64,000 nt of DNA from NCBI GenBank assembly GCA_963665505.1, contig OY762275.1:248001-312000 (forward strand). Direction: 5' to 3'. Positions within the stretch are counted from its first letter, which is position 1. Every line of letters starts with the position of its first letter. Source of the stretch: QANA01 sp963665505 (GTDB lineage Bacteria; Bacillota; Clostridia; Christensenellales; Christensenellaceae). The position numbers and the translations under genes were made by a program. This document shows positions 1 through 8,071 of the stretch, piece by piece. The notes beneath the pieces were generated by a model. That model was not told the origin of the DNA. It worked only from the letters and a program-made list of their open reading frames with translations, and ran no database searches.

Positions 1-1
1 G

Positions 2-3000
2 GAAATATTAAAAAGAATCATCTTAAAGGAGCGCCCGGACGGGCTTCTTTCTACGTTGGGCGGGCAAACCGGCCTCACTCTTTCCATGCAGCTTGCAAAA
101 GATGGTTTCCTGGACCAATACGGTGTGCAGCTTCTGGGTGCAAGATCTTCTACGATCGACAAGGCCGAAGACCGCTACCTCTTTAAACAGACGATGTTGG
201 AGATCGGCCAGCCGGTCATCCCTTCGGATGTGGTAACGGACGTAGATGCGGCCCTTGTGCTGGCGGAAACATTGGGATACCCCGTCATCGTGCGCCCGGC
301 TTTCACATTGGGCGGGAACGGCGGCGGCATCGCGGAAACGCCCGAAGCCCTGGCCGTGATCGCACGCCGCGGCATACGGACATCGCCGATCGGGCAGATT
401 TTGGTGGAGAAAAGCATCGCCGGCTGGAAAGAGATCGAATTTGAAGTCATGCGCGACGCAAAAGGAAATTCGATCGCTGTCTGCAGCATGGAAAACCTGG
501 ACCCCGTGGGTATTCATACGGGCGATTCCATCGTCATCGCACCCGCGGTTACACTGGCCGATAAAGAATATCAGATGCTCCGCAGTGCGGCGCTCAATAT
601 CATCAATTCCCTGGAAGTGGAAGGCGGCTGCAACGTACAATTCGCCATGCACCCCACCAGTTTTGAATACGCGGTCATCGAGGTAAACCCCCGGGTCTCC
701 CGTTCTTCCGCGCTGGCCAGCAAAGCGACGGGCTATCCCATCGCGAAAGTGGCGGCGCAAATCGCCGTGGGCTTTACACTGGACGAGATCCCCAACGCCA
801 TCACACACAAAACATATGCCTGCTTCGAACCGACGCTGGACTACGTGGTCGTAAAAATACCCAAATGGCCTTTTGACAAATTCGTATATGGCAACCGCAA
901 GCTGGGCACGCAGATGAAAGCGACGGGCGAAGTCATGTCCATCGCGACAAACTTTGAAGCCGCGCTTTTAAAAGCAGTACGCGGCGTGGAAATCGGGCTC
1001 AAAACGCTGACACAGCCCAAGTTCGCCGTGCTCAGCGACGAACAACTGAAAGAAGCGATCCTGCAATGTACCGACGAACGATTGTTCCTGGTCTATGAAG
1101 CGCTGAAACGGGGCGTATCGGTAGATACTCTGCACCAGATGACCATGATCGACAACTGGTTTTTATACAAACTGGTCAACATATTGGAAATGGAGCGTGT
1201 CCTTGCAAAAGGAAACCTCAGCCGGGAATTGTATGTAAAAGCAAAACATATGGGCCTCCTGGATTCTTCCATTTCCCAACTTTCCGGCTGTTCCATAGAA
1301 GAACCGCTCGCGCCTGTTTACAAGATGGTCGATACCTGCGCGGCGGAATTCGAGGCGCATACCCCGTATTTCTATTCCACGTTCGACACGGAAAACGAAG
1401 CCGAATTAAAAGACCCGGACGGCGGCAAAAAACGGGTCGTAATCTTCGGTTCCGGCCCTATCCGGATCGGCCAGGGCATCGAATTCGATTATGCGTCGGT
1501 GCACTGCGTGTGGGCGCTCCGCGAAATGGGCTATGAAGTCATTATGGTCAACAACAACCCGGAGACCGTATCCACAGACTTTGATACGGCCGACCGGTTG
1601 TATTTCGAGCCGCTGACACCCGAAGATGCGATGCACATCGTCCAAAACGAGCGTCCTATCGGCGCCGTTGTGGCGTTTGGCGGGCAAACGGCCATCAACC
1701 TGACCAAACACCTTGCAAAAAACGGCGTGCCTATCCTGGGCACTTCGTCCAAAAATATTGACCTGGCGGAAGATCGAAAGTTGTTTGACGAACTGTTGGA
1801 AAAAATCGGCCTGCGGCGCCCCCGCGGCGAAACGGTCTTCACCAAAGAGCAGGCGTTCAGGGCGGCGAAAGACCTGGGGTACCCTGTGCTCATTCGTCCT
1901 TCCTATGTACTCGGCGGGCAAAACATGGTCATCGCTTTCTCCGAGCAGGATATAGACGAATATATGGACATCATCCTTTCGTCTGAAATAGAAAACCCCA
2001 TCCTGATCGATAAATACATCATGGGGCTGGAAACCGAAGTAGACGTCATCTGCGATGGGAAAGACGTGCTTATCCCCGGCATTATGGCGCATATAGAGCG
2101 TGCGGGCGTGCACTCGGGCGACTCGATCGCCATGTACCCTGCCAAAACCATCAACGGCGTACTGACGCAGAAATTGATAGACAATTCCACAAAGCTGGCG
2201 CTCGCGCTTGAAACCCGCGGTTTGATCAATATTCAATATGTGATCCAGCATAATGAGATCTATATCATTGAGGCCAACCCCCGGGCTTCCCGTACCGTAC
2301 CGTACATCAGCAAAGTGACGGGCGTGCCTATGGTGGATATCGCCACCCGGGTCATGATGGGGGAAAAATTAAAAGACCTCGGCTATGGCACGGGGTTATA
2401 CCCCGCCGCGCCGTACTGCGCCGTCAAAGTCCCTGTGTTCTCTTTCGAAAAACTCGCGGATGTGGACACCCATCTGGGCCCGGAAATGAAATCCACGGGC
2501 GAAGTCCTGGGCGTGGGCCGCAACTTTGAAGAAGCTCTGTACAAAGGCCTTACCGCCGCCGGATACGATTTGAAACTGAGCGGCGGCATATTGTTCACCG
2601 TTGCGGACAACCAAAAACCCGAGATCGCCGAACCGGCCCGTAAATTCGCACAGATGGGCTTCTCCCTGTACGCCAGCGAAGGCACGGCCAAAGTCCTCCG
2701 GCATGCGGGGTTGCAAGTGGAGGTTGTGGGCAAGCTGCATGAAGGCAGCAACAACATCATCGATCTGATGGAAGCAGGCAAGATACAGTATGTGATTTCC
2801 ACTTCCACCAAAGGCCGGCTGCCACAAAGAGACAGTGTCAAGATGCGCCGCAAGACAGTAGAGCTTTCGATCGCCTGCCTTACCAGTATCGATACGGCCA
2901 ATGCCCTGGCAGACGCGTTGGCCAGCAGGTACGGTCAGGGCAGCGTATCGCTGATAGATATCACGCGCTTAAGGAAAAACCGGCAGAAATTGCAATTCAT

Positions 3001-3823
3001 CAAGATGCGCACAAGCGGGAACGATTATATCTATTTCGACTGCTTCGCCCAGGAGATTGACAATCCGGGGTCCCTGAGCGTTCTGTTGACCAATAGGCGC
3101 AAAAGTATCGGCGCCGACGGAATCGTACTGATCTATCCGTGCAAGGTGGCGGATGCAAAAATGCGCATGTTCAACGCCGACGGCAGCGAAGGCGAAGTCT
3201 CGGGCAACGCCCTGCGCTGTGTGGCCAAATATCTGTATGAGAGCGGACGTGTCCCCAAAATGAAAATGTCCATACAGACCAACGGCGGACGCAAACAACT
3301 GAGCTTGCTCGTCATAAACCAGCAAGTCGTTTCCGTCACGGTAGATATGGGCCTGCCGGATTTTGCAAGCAGCGCTGTTCCCGTCACTCTGGGCAAGGAA
3401 CGGGTGATCGATCACCCCATTCATTTTGAAGGGCAGGACCTTTCTATCACCTGTCTTTCCATGGGCAACCCGCATTGCGTCATCTTCTGCGAAGATGTGG
3501 ACATGGTCCCGCTTTGGTCTATCGGGCCCAAGCTGGAAAATGCACCCTTCTTCCCGCACCGGGCGAACATCTCGTTCGCTTCCGTGCAGGACAACCGGAC
3601 CCTGCGCATGCGCGTATGGGAGCGTGGCATCGGGGAGACCTGGGCCTGCGGCACCGGCGCCTGTGCGGTAGTAGCCGCCGCCACCGAACTGAAATTGTGC
3701 GAAAGAGGAAAAGATATCACGGTCAAACTAAAGGGTGGCAACATGGTTATCCGATACGATAAAGACGGCCTTTATATGACGGGCGATGCGCAGAAAGATT
3801 TTGAAGGCACGATCGAAGTATAA
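2..3823 (+). CDS. carB-dapF: Carbamoyl-phosphate synthase large subunit fused to a diaminopimelate epimerase-like domain (5' end outside the window)
   Basis: The frame is open from base 2, so the true start lies upstream; 1273 residues are visible. Residues 1 to about 985 are CarB, which makes carbamoyl phosphate from bicarbonate, ammonia and ATP for pyrimidines and arginine. It has two ATP-grasp halves (LGGQTG near the start, FGGQTAINLTKHL near 1677) and a C-terminal MGS-like regulatory domain. With no stop, the frame continues from about 2990 into a near full-length DapF, the epimerase that turns LL- into meso-diaminopimelate for lysine and peptidoglycan. DapF motifs present are SGNDY, NADGS, GNALR and ETWACGTGA. 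The first catalytic Cys position reads Ser (codon 3200-3202) while the second Cys is intact. The fusion is seen directly; whether the polypeptide is cleaved or the epimerase active is unknown. A strong terminator follows, so this gene is separate from the aro operon. Confidence 0.93.
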   Translation, partial: EILKRIILKERPDGLLSTLGGQTGLTLSMQLAKDGFLDQYGVQLLGARSSTIDKAEDRYLFKQTMLEIGQPVIPSDVVTDVDAALVLAETLGYPVIVRPAFTLGGNGGGIAETPEALAVIARRGIRTSPIGQILVEKSIAGWKEIEFEVMRDAKGNSIAVCSMENLDPVGIHTGDSIVIAPAVTLADKEYQMLRSAALNIINSLEVEGGCNVQFAMHPTSFEYAVIEVNPRVSRSSALASKATGYPIAKVAAQIAVGFTLDEIPNAITHKTYACFEPTLDYVVVKIPKWPFDKFVYGNRKLGTQMKATGEVMSIATNFEAALLKAVRGVEIGLKTLTQPKFAVLSDEQLKEAILQCTDERLFLVYEALKRGVSVDTLHQMTMIDNWFLYKLVNILEMERVLAKGNLSRELYVKAKHMGLLDSSISQLSGCSIEEPLAPVYKMVDTCAAEFEAHTPYFYSTFDTENEAELKDPDGGKKRVVIFGSGPIRIGQGIEFDYASVHCVWALREMGYEVIMVNNNPETVSTDFDTADRLYFEPLTPEDAMHIVQNERPIGAVVAFGGQTAINLTKHLAKNGVPILGTSSKNIDLAEDRKLFDELLEKIGLRRPRGETVFTKEQAFRAAKDLGYPVLIRPSYVLGGQNMVIAFSEQDIDEYMDIILSSEIENPILIDKYIMGLETEVDVICDGKDVLIPGIMAHIERAGVHSGDSIAMYPAKTINGVLTQKLIDNSTKLALALETRGLINIQYVIQHNEIYIIEANPRASRTVPYISKVTGVPMVDIATRVMMGEKLKDLGYGTGLYPAAPYCAVKVPVFSFEKLADVDTHLGPEMKSTGEVLGVGRNFEEALYKGLTAAGYDLKLSGGILFTVADNQKPEIAEPARKFAQMGFSLYASEGTAKVLRHAGLQVEVVGKLHEGSNNIIDLMEAGKIQYVISTSTKGRLPQRDSVKMRRKTVELSIACLTSIDTANALADALASRYGQGSVSLIDITRLRKNRQKLQFIKMRTSGNDYIYFDCFAQEIDNPGSLSVLLTNRRKSIGADGIVLIYPCKVADAKMRMFNADGSEGEVSGNALRCVAKYLYESGRVPKMKMSIQTNGGRKQLSLLVINQQVVSVTVDMGLPDFASSAVPVTLGKERVIDHPIHFEGQDLSITCLSMGNPHCVIFCEDVDMVPLWSIGPKLENAPFFPHRANISFASVQDNRTLRMRVWERGIGETWACGTGACAVVAAATELKLCERGKDITVKLKGGNMVIRYDKDGLYMTGDAQKDFEGTIEV

Positions 3824-3839
3824 ATAAAAGACCTGCAAG

Positions 3840-3875
3840 AAAACGGGGCGGGAGATCTCCCGCCCCGTTTTCATT
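3840..3875. terminator. Bidirectional intrinsic terminator between carB-dapF and mutY
   Basis: A perfect 16-bp inverted repeat (3840-3855 with 3856-3871) is flanked by A-rich DNA on the left and T-rich DNA on the right. It lies between the stops of two convergent genes, so it can end transcription from both sides. Confidence 0.85.
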
Positions 3876-3884
3876 TTTATCTTT

Positions 3885-5423
3885 TCAGGTTTCCCAGACC
3901 CACGGGACTTTCTCCAAAAACAAGCGAAAAGCAGTCGGCAGCGCAAAAACTCTCTGTATGGCAGCCTGGTCCGCCCAGGTAAACGCGGACACCTGCTGCT
4001 TGCATCGCAAATAATAGCAGGTCATGCACCATTCCACATGGGTAAAAATATGTTTGCGTTCGGTCACATAAAACGCACTGTCATTTTCTACGCCCCAGCC
4101 CGCGGCGGTTTCCAGCGCCTGCTTTGCCGTCAGCTTGCCGGGCAGATTGGGCAGTTCCCAAAGCCCGGCAAGCAATCCACTGTCCGGCCTTTTGCGCAGG
4201 GCGACGCGGTCTTGGGCAAGCAGTACGAACACGGTGCGCTGTTCGATCCTTCGCCGCTTCTTCTCTTGCCGCACAGGCAAAAAGGCCTGCGTCCCCTGTT
4301 TCCTGGCCATACACAGATCCGCCGCCGGGCAAAGCGGACAGCGAGGCGTCCCCGGCAGGCAGACCGTCGCGCCCAATTCCATCAGACTTTGCGTAAACTC
4401 CCCGCATTTTCCATTGGGATATACCCCCGCCAGCGTTTGCCTGACCATTCTCTTGAAAACCGGACTGTCCGCCCGCGCAAAATTTTCCGTAAGTCTGGCT
4501 ATGACCCTCAATACGTTGCCGTCCACGGCGGGCGTGGGCTGTCCAAAACAGATGGAACAGATCGCCCCCGCCGTATACTCCCCTATCCCCGGCAACGACA
4601 AGACATCTTTATAGGCTATGGGAAACCGTCCGTTATATTCCCGCATGATTTTCTGTGCGGCTTTGTGCAGATTGCGCACCCGGGCATAATACCCCAGCCC
4701 TTCCCAAAGTTTATGCAGCCCCTGCGCGTCAGCCTGTGCCAAAGCTTCTATCGTCGGCAACACCTGTAAAAAACGTGTATAGTAGTCTTGCACCGCCCCC
4801 ACTCTGGTCTGCTGCAGCATGATCTCCGAGACCCACACATGATAGGGGTCCGTATCCCGCCGCCAGGGCAGGTCCCTGGCATTCTTCCCATACCACGCCG
4901 GCAAAAGCGTGGGGAGCGCCACATAGACAGCCTGCTTTTCCCTATGCAAAGCACGCATGCGGGCAAGCGCCGTTTCATATACACACCGCGGGATTGCCTG
5001 CGGCCAATCGGCGGGGCGGACATCCGCATCTGCCCGGCCCGTCGGCGTTTCTTCGCTCCGTTTTAGCTCCATCAACAATCCGGCGGTGATGATATACTGG
5101 GCCGTTCCCTCCCTATCTTCTTCGTGTAAGGAAAGTACCCCGCCGCTTACGGGATAGACTTCCTTTGCCCGCATATCCTCCGCCGCCTGCCCGGCAAGAT
5201 ACAGAAACGGCTCTTCCTGCATACGGAGGGGCGCCGCCGGACGGCAGACGAATGCCCGGAGCCGTTTCATGCACGGGTTCAATACAGGCAGAAAAACAAT
5301 ACAGTTTTGCCCTGCTTCTTCCGCGGTTTTTGGATCGGACAAGCAGCACAATATTTTATCTCGTATCCCTTTTTCTTCTTTTGTTTGCGGTACAAACTGC
5401 TCGATCTTGGTTTTCAGGTCCAC
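3885..5423 (-). CDS. mutY: A/G-specific adenine DNA glycosylase MutY with an N-terminal extension of about 165 residues
   Basis: MutY removes adenine mispaired with 8-oxoguanine in base-excision repair. The 512-residue product has the usual MutY body from about residue 168 on. The catalytic Glu is near 200 (VSEIMLQQTRVG). The helix-hairpin-helix reads LPGIGEYTAGAI and is followed by the catalytic Asp in AVDGNV. The [4Fe-4S] loop has the C-x6-C-x2-C-x5-C spacing. A C-terminal Nudix-like recognition domain (LAGLWELPN) follows. MutY is normally about 350 residues, so residues 1-165 are extra. Their first 30 residues (KTKIEQFVP, EKGIRDKIL) recall the start of some clostridial Nudix proteins, but I see no Nudix box. 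A large extension could also be a mispredicted start, yet the frame has no better-placed start just before residue 168. Core function is certain; the extension is unexplained. Confidence 0.9.
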   Translation of the reverse strand: MDLKTKIEQFVPQTKEEKGIRDKILCCLSDPKTAEEAGQNCIVFLPVLNPCMKRLRAFVCRPAAPLRMQEEPFLYLAGQAAEDMRAKEVYPVSGGVLSLHEEDREGTAQYIITAGLLMELKRSEETPTGRADADVRPADWPQAIPRCVYETALARMRALHREKQAVYVALPTLLPAWYGKNARDLPWRRDTDPYHVWVSEIMLQQTRVGAVQDYYTRFLQVLPTIEALAQADAQGLHKLWEGLGYYARVRNLHKAAQKIMREYNGRFPIAYKDVLSLPGIGEYTAGAICSICFGQPTPAVDGNVLRVIARLTENFARADSPVFKRMVRQTLAGVYPNGKCGEFTQSLMELGATVCLPGTPRCPLCPAADLCMARKQGTQAFLPVRQEKKRRRIEQRTVFVLLAQDRVALRKRPDSGLLAGLWELPNLPGKLTAKQALETAAGWGVENDSAFYVTERKHIFTHVEWCMTCYYLRCKQQVSAFTWADQAAIQRVFALPTAFRLFLEKVPWVWET

Positions 5424-5446
5424 CCCGTGTTCCTCCGTTTTTCATG

Positions 5447-5471
5447 AAAAAAGAGTGTGTACACACTCTTT
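5447..5471 (-). terminator. Intrinsic terminator after the cupin gene
   Basis: A perfect 11+11 bp inverted repeat (5450-5460 with 5461-5471) is followed on the minus strand by a run of Ts (As at 5447-5452 on the plus strand). It sits between the cupin stop and the mutY start, so it separates their transcripts. Confidence 0.75.
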
Positions 5472-5506
5472 CTCATCTATCCCCTCTTTAAAAGCAGGCA
5501 TATGGT

Positions 5507-5821
5507 TCAGCGTTTCACCAACATCCAGAGGACTTCGGCCGGTTCTCCCGAATCGTTGTAATTATAATGCGCCTCTCCTGCAGGAATCATCTGTACATCG
5601 CCCTGTACGTTGAGGGCATCCTCGCCCGATTCCGATACGGTGTGTGCTTTCCCCTTGATCACATAGGCGTATTCATCCTGCTCATGACGGGCGTAGCCCT
5701 GCTGCGGGCTTCGTTTGCCGGGCATCAACACTACCTTGCCCATTTGCACCCCTGGATTCGGCTGATTGGCAGTATCAAAAAAATAGCAGGTGCTCCCATC
5801 TTTGCCATGCTTGATAATCAT
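5507..5821 (-). CDS. Small single-domain cupin protein
   Basis: This 104-residue protein is one cupin beta-barrel. The first cupin motif is visible as GYARHEQDEYAYVIKGK (His and Glu metal ligands), and a second motif ends in MIPAGEAHYNYN (His ligand). Such small cupins bind a metal and act as isomerases, dioxygenases or sugar or effector sensors; nothing in this sequence fixes the substrate. A ribosome site (AAAGGAAAG on the minus strand) lies just before the ATG. It is divergent from the aromatic operon and has its own terminator, so it is probably a single-gene transcript. Confidence 0.75.
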   Translation of the reverse strand: MIIKHGKDGSTCYFFDTANQPNPGVQMGKVVLMPGKRSPQQGYARHEQDEYAYVIKGKAHTVSESGEDALNVQGDVQMIPAGEAHYNYNDSGEPAEVLWMLVKR

Positions 5822-5922
5822 AAAAAACTTTCCTTTATCTGTCCTGCGAAAGAATATTTATTTTATTTTATCATAAAATACATCGGAGAAGAACAATCCA
5901 TATGGAATTTTTCATATTATCC

Positions 5923-5951
5923 TTTACAAATGAGTCATTTTATGGTATATG
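5923..5951 (+). promoter_or_regulatory. Promoter of the aromatic amino acid operon
   Basis: A TTTACA -35 (5923-5928), 17-bp spacer and TATATG -10 (5946-5951) with an upstream TGG resembling an extended -10. Transcription would start near 5958, about 30 bases before the leader peptide. The assignment rests on motif and position only. Confidence 0.55.
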
Positions 5952-5987
5952 TTAAAGAAATCATACTTTTCAGGAGTTGTGACCATC

Positions 5988-6107
5988 ATGATGCAGCTAC
6001 GCTGTGCGGCAAAATATTGCTACTTTCGGTACTACTACTTTACCGGGGAGTCGGATAAGGTTTTTTTGAATTTTGCTGTAAACGGAGATAAAGCATCCAT
6101 AAGCTGA
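5988..6107 (+). CDS. Leader peptide rich in tyrosine and phenylalanine, upstream of aroF
   Basis: A 39-codon open frame starts at ATG 5988 (or the next codon, 5991) behind AGGAG at 5972-5976. The stretch KYCYFRYYYF (6012-6041) holds five Tyr and two Phe codons, and two more Phe codons follow at 6063 and 6072. The stop is TGA at 6105-6107, 23 bases before a perfect terminator hairpin. Clustered codons for the end products of the downstream pathway, followed by a terminator, are the hallmark of ribosome-mediated attenuation (as in the enterobacterial pheA and trp leaders). The peptide itself probably has no function after its synthesis. It is too short to be found by length-based gene callers. 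Confidence 0.82.
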   Translation: MMQLRCAAKYCYFRYYYFTGESDKVFLNFAVNGDKASIS

Positions 6108-6164
6108 AACTTCTGCCAGAAAGAACTACGGTTCCACAGTGAAATTCACTGTGGAACTTTTTTT
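6071..6164 (+). promoter_or_regulatory. Transcription attenuator with competing antiterminator and terminator
   Basis: The terminator is a 13-bp perfect stem (6131-6143 with 6145-6157) followed by seven Ts (6158-6164), 25 bases before the aroF start. An alternative stem can form between 6071-6083 and 6131-6144: TTTTGCTGT with ACAGTGAAA (nine pairs, two of them G-U), plus AAC with GTT. This would remove the 5' arm of the terminator. A ribosome stalled at the Tyr/Phe cluster (6015-6041) leaves 6071-6083 free, so the antiterminator forms and the operon is read. A ribosome that reaches the stop at 6107 covers 6071-6083, so the terminator forms. The pairing is read from the sequence; the mechanism is inferred. 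Confidence 0.78.
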
Positions 6165-6188
6165 ACGCACCAGATAGGAGGCATGCAC

Positions 6189-7193
6189 ATGGTCGTTTTG
6201 TTAAAAGAAAATTCCGACCCGAAACAGATCGAACATCTGACAAACTGGTTCAAAAGCCTGGGGCTGGATACGCATCTTTCAATCGGGCAGACCCATACCA
6301 TCATCGGGCTGGTCGGTGACACCTCGCGTATCGATATGGATGTGATCCGGGCCCTGGACATCGTGCAGGATGTAAAGCGGATCCAGGAGCCTTTCAAAAA
6401 CGCCAACCGGAAATTCCATCCGGACGACACCGTCGTGGATGTCGGCGGCGTCAAGATAGGGGGCGGGCACTTTCAGGTGATTGCGGGCCCTTGCTCGGTA
6501 GAATCTGAAAAACAGATCTGTTTCATTGCCAGGAACGTGAAACAGGCGGGCGCCACCATACTGCGGGGCGGTGCTTTCAAGCCCCGGACTTCCCCCTATG
6601 CCTTTCAGGGACTGCACGAAGAAGGCCTAAAAATGCTTTCTGCGGCAAAAGCGGCAACAGGGCTGCCCATCATCACCGAAGTCATGGACGCCGCAACGCT
6701 CCCCCTCTTTGAGAACGTGGATATCCTGCAGATCGGCGCCCGGAATATGCAGAACTTCGAACTGCTAAAACAAGTGGGCATGCTGAAAAGGCCCGTCCTT
6801 TTAAAGCGCGGATTGGCCAATACGCTGGAGGAACTTCTCATGAGCGCGGAGTATGTCATGGCCGGCGGGAACGACCAGGTCATCTTATGCGAACGTGGCA
6901 TCCGCACATTCGAAACATATACCCGCAATACGCTCGACCTCTCTGCGGTCCCGGTCTTAAGGAAACTGACGCATCTGCCTATCATCGTAGACCCGAGCCA
7001 TGCGACCGGTTCGGCCGCGCTGGTAAAGCCTCTCGCGCTCGCCGCTGCCGTGGCCGGCGCGGACGGGCTACTTATCGAAGTGCACAACGATCCGGCGCAT
7101 GCATTATCCGACGGACCGCAATCCATTACGCCGGAAGTTTTTGCAGAGCTGATGAAAAAACTGAAAAACGTACTGCCGTATGCAGAGCGTTAA
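6189..7193 (+). CDS. aroF: 3-deoxy-7-phosphoheptulonate (DAHP) synthase, AroF/Pfam DAHP_synth_1 type with N-terminal ferredoxin-like domain
   Basis: First enzyme of the shikimate pathway: phosphoenolpyruvate plus erythrose 4-phosphate gives DAHP. Residues 1-65 form the small N-terminal domain typical of the short clostridial and Thermotoga-type enzymes, which often carries allosteric control. The TIM barrel shows IAGPCSVES, GAFKPRTSPYAFQG, ARNMQN, CERGIRTFE and DPSHATG, which hold the PEP, phosphate and metal ligands. An ATG at 6183 is in frame, but AGGAGG at 6176-6181 is one base from it and seven bases from ATG 6189, so 6189 is chosen (334 residues). It is the first gene after the attenuator and the flux-controlling step, which fits end-product regulation. 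Confidence 0.95.
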   Translation: MVVLLKENSDPKQIEHLTNWFKSLGLDTHLSIGQTHTIIGLVGDTSRIDMDVIRALDIVQDVKRIQEPFKNANRKFHPDDTVVDVGGVKIGGGHFQVIAGPCSVESEKQICFIARNVKQAGATILRGGAFKPRTSPYAFQGLHEEGLKMLSAAKAATGLPIITEVMDAATLPLFENVDILQIGARNMQNFELLKQVGMLKRPVLLKRGLANTLEELLMSAEYVMAGGNDQVILCERGIRTFETYTRNTLDLSAVPVLRKLTHLPIIVDPSHATGSAALVKPLALAAAVAGADGLLIEVHNDPAHALSDGPQSITPEVFAELMKKLKNVLPYAER

Positions 7194-7212
7194 TGGAAAG
7201 GATACGGAATTT

Positions 7213-8070
7213 ATGAACATCGGTATTGTCGGCCTGGGATTGATCGGCGGTTCTCTGGCAAAAGCGATCCGTAAATATACGGCGCATACAGTATTCGGAC
7301 AGGATATTTCTCCCGCCGTACTGGAGCAGGCGCAGTCCGCAGGTGCGATATGTGCGCCGCTGCATCCGGACATGCTGCCACAATGCGACCTCGTCATCGT
7401 CGCGCTGTATCCGGCGGACACCATCGCCTATATAACCGAACATGCTTCCCTGTTGAAACCGGGCGCTGTCGTACTGGATTGCTGCGGTGTGAAGCGGATC
7501 GTCTGTGCGCCTCTGCAGAAAGTCGCCGCTGCCCATGGTTTCACCTTTATCGGGGGGCATCCTATGGCGGGGACCGAACATTCCGGTTTCAGTGCCGCAA
7601 AGGAAACTTTATTTGCCGGCGCTTCCATGATCATTACGCCCGCCGCCTCCACGCCGTCTTCCGCGATCGATTTGATCGACACCCTATGCAGACAGATCGG
7701 GTTTGCCTATCTGCAATTTTCCACACCCGAAGAACACGATTTCCTCATTTCCTATACTTCGCAATTGGCACACATCGTTTCCTGTGCCTATGTCAGCAGC
7801 GAAAACGCCATACGATTCAAAGGCTTTTCCGCAGGCAGCTTTATGGATATGACCCGCGTCGCACGCCTGAATGAAGCAATGTGGACGGAACTTTTTATGG
7901 CCAACGACGATTATCTTGCCACAGAGGTAGAAAATCTGGCGACACGCCTTCTGGCGTACAGCAAAGCGATCCGTTCCCAGGACAGCGATACGCTGTTTGC
8001 CTTACTCAAACACGCGCATGCCTGTAAAGAACTGGTCGATTCAAAAAAAGTCACCCCTAAAAGAGGATAA
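7213..8070 (+). CDS. tyrA: Prephenate dehydrogenase
   Basis: Oxidatively decarboxylates prephenate to 4-hydroxyphenylpyruvate, the tyrosine branch. The 285-residue protein opens with the dinucleotide-binding motif IGIVGLGLIGGSLAKAI. It continues with DCCGVKR, the family signature HPMAGTEHSGF and a helical dimerisation domain. No chorismate mutase or ACT domain is fused; mutase activity comes from pheA in the same operon. An upstream in-frame start at 7180 overlaps aroF; ATG 7213, with GGAAAGGA ten bases before it, gives the normal N-terminus. Confidence 0.93.
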   Translation: MNIGIVGLGLIGGSLAKAIRKYTAHTVFGQDISPAVLEQAQSAGAICAPLHPDMLPQCDLVIVALYPADTIAYITEHASLLKPGAVVLDCCGVKRIVCAPLQKVAAAHGFTFIGGHPMAGTEHSGFSAAKETLFAGASMIITPAASTPSSAIDLIDTLCRQIGFAYLQFSTPEEHDFLISYTSQLAHIVSCAYVSSENAIRFKGFSAGSFMDMTRVARLNEAMWTELFMANDDYLATEVENLATRLLAYSKAIRSQDSDTLFALLKHAHACKELVDSKKVTPKRG

Positions 8071-8071
8071 C

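Noticed and set aside
1406..2251. Long minus-strand frames inside carB
   Set aside because: Antisense shadows; composition is Arg/His-rich as expected for the complement of coding DNA.
5958..6188. T-box leader before aroF
   Set aside because: No T-box sequence (GGTGG-ACCGCG type) or specifier-loop layout is present, while a leader peptide and competing stems are.
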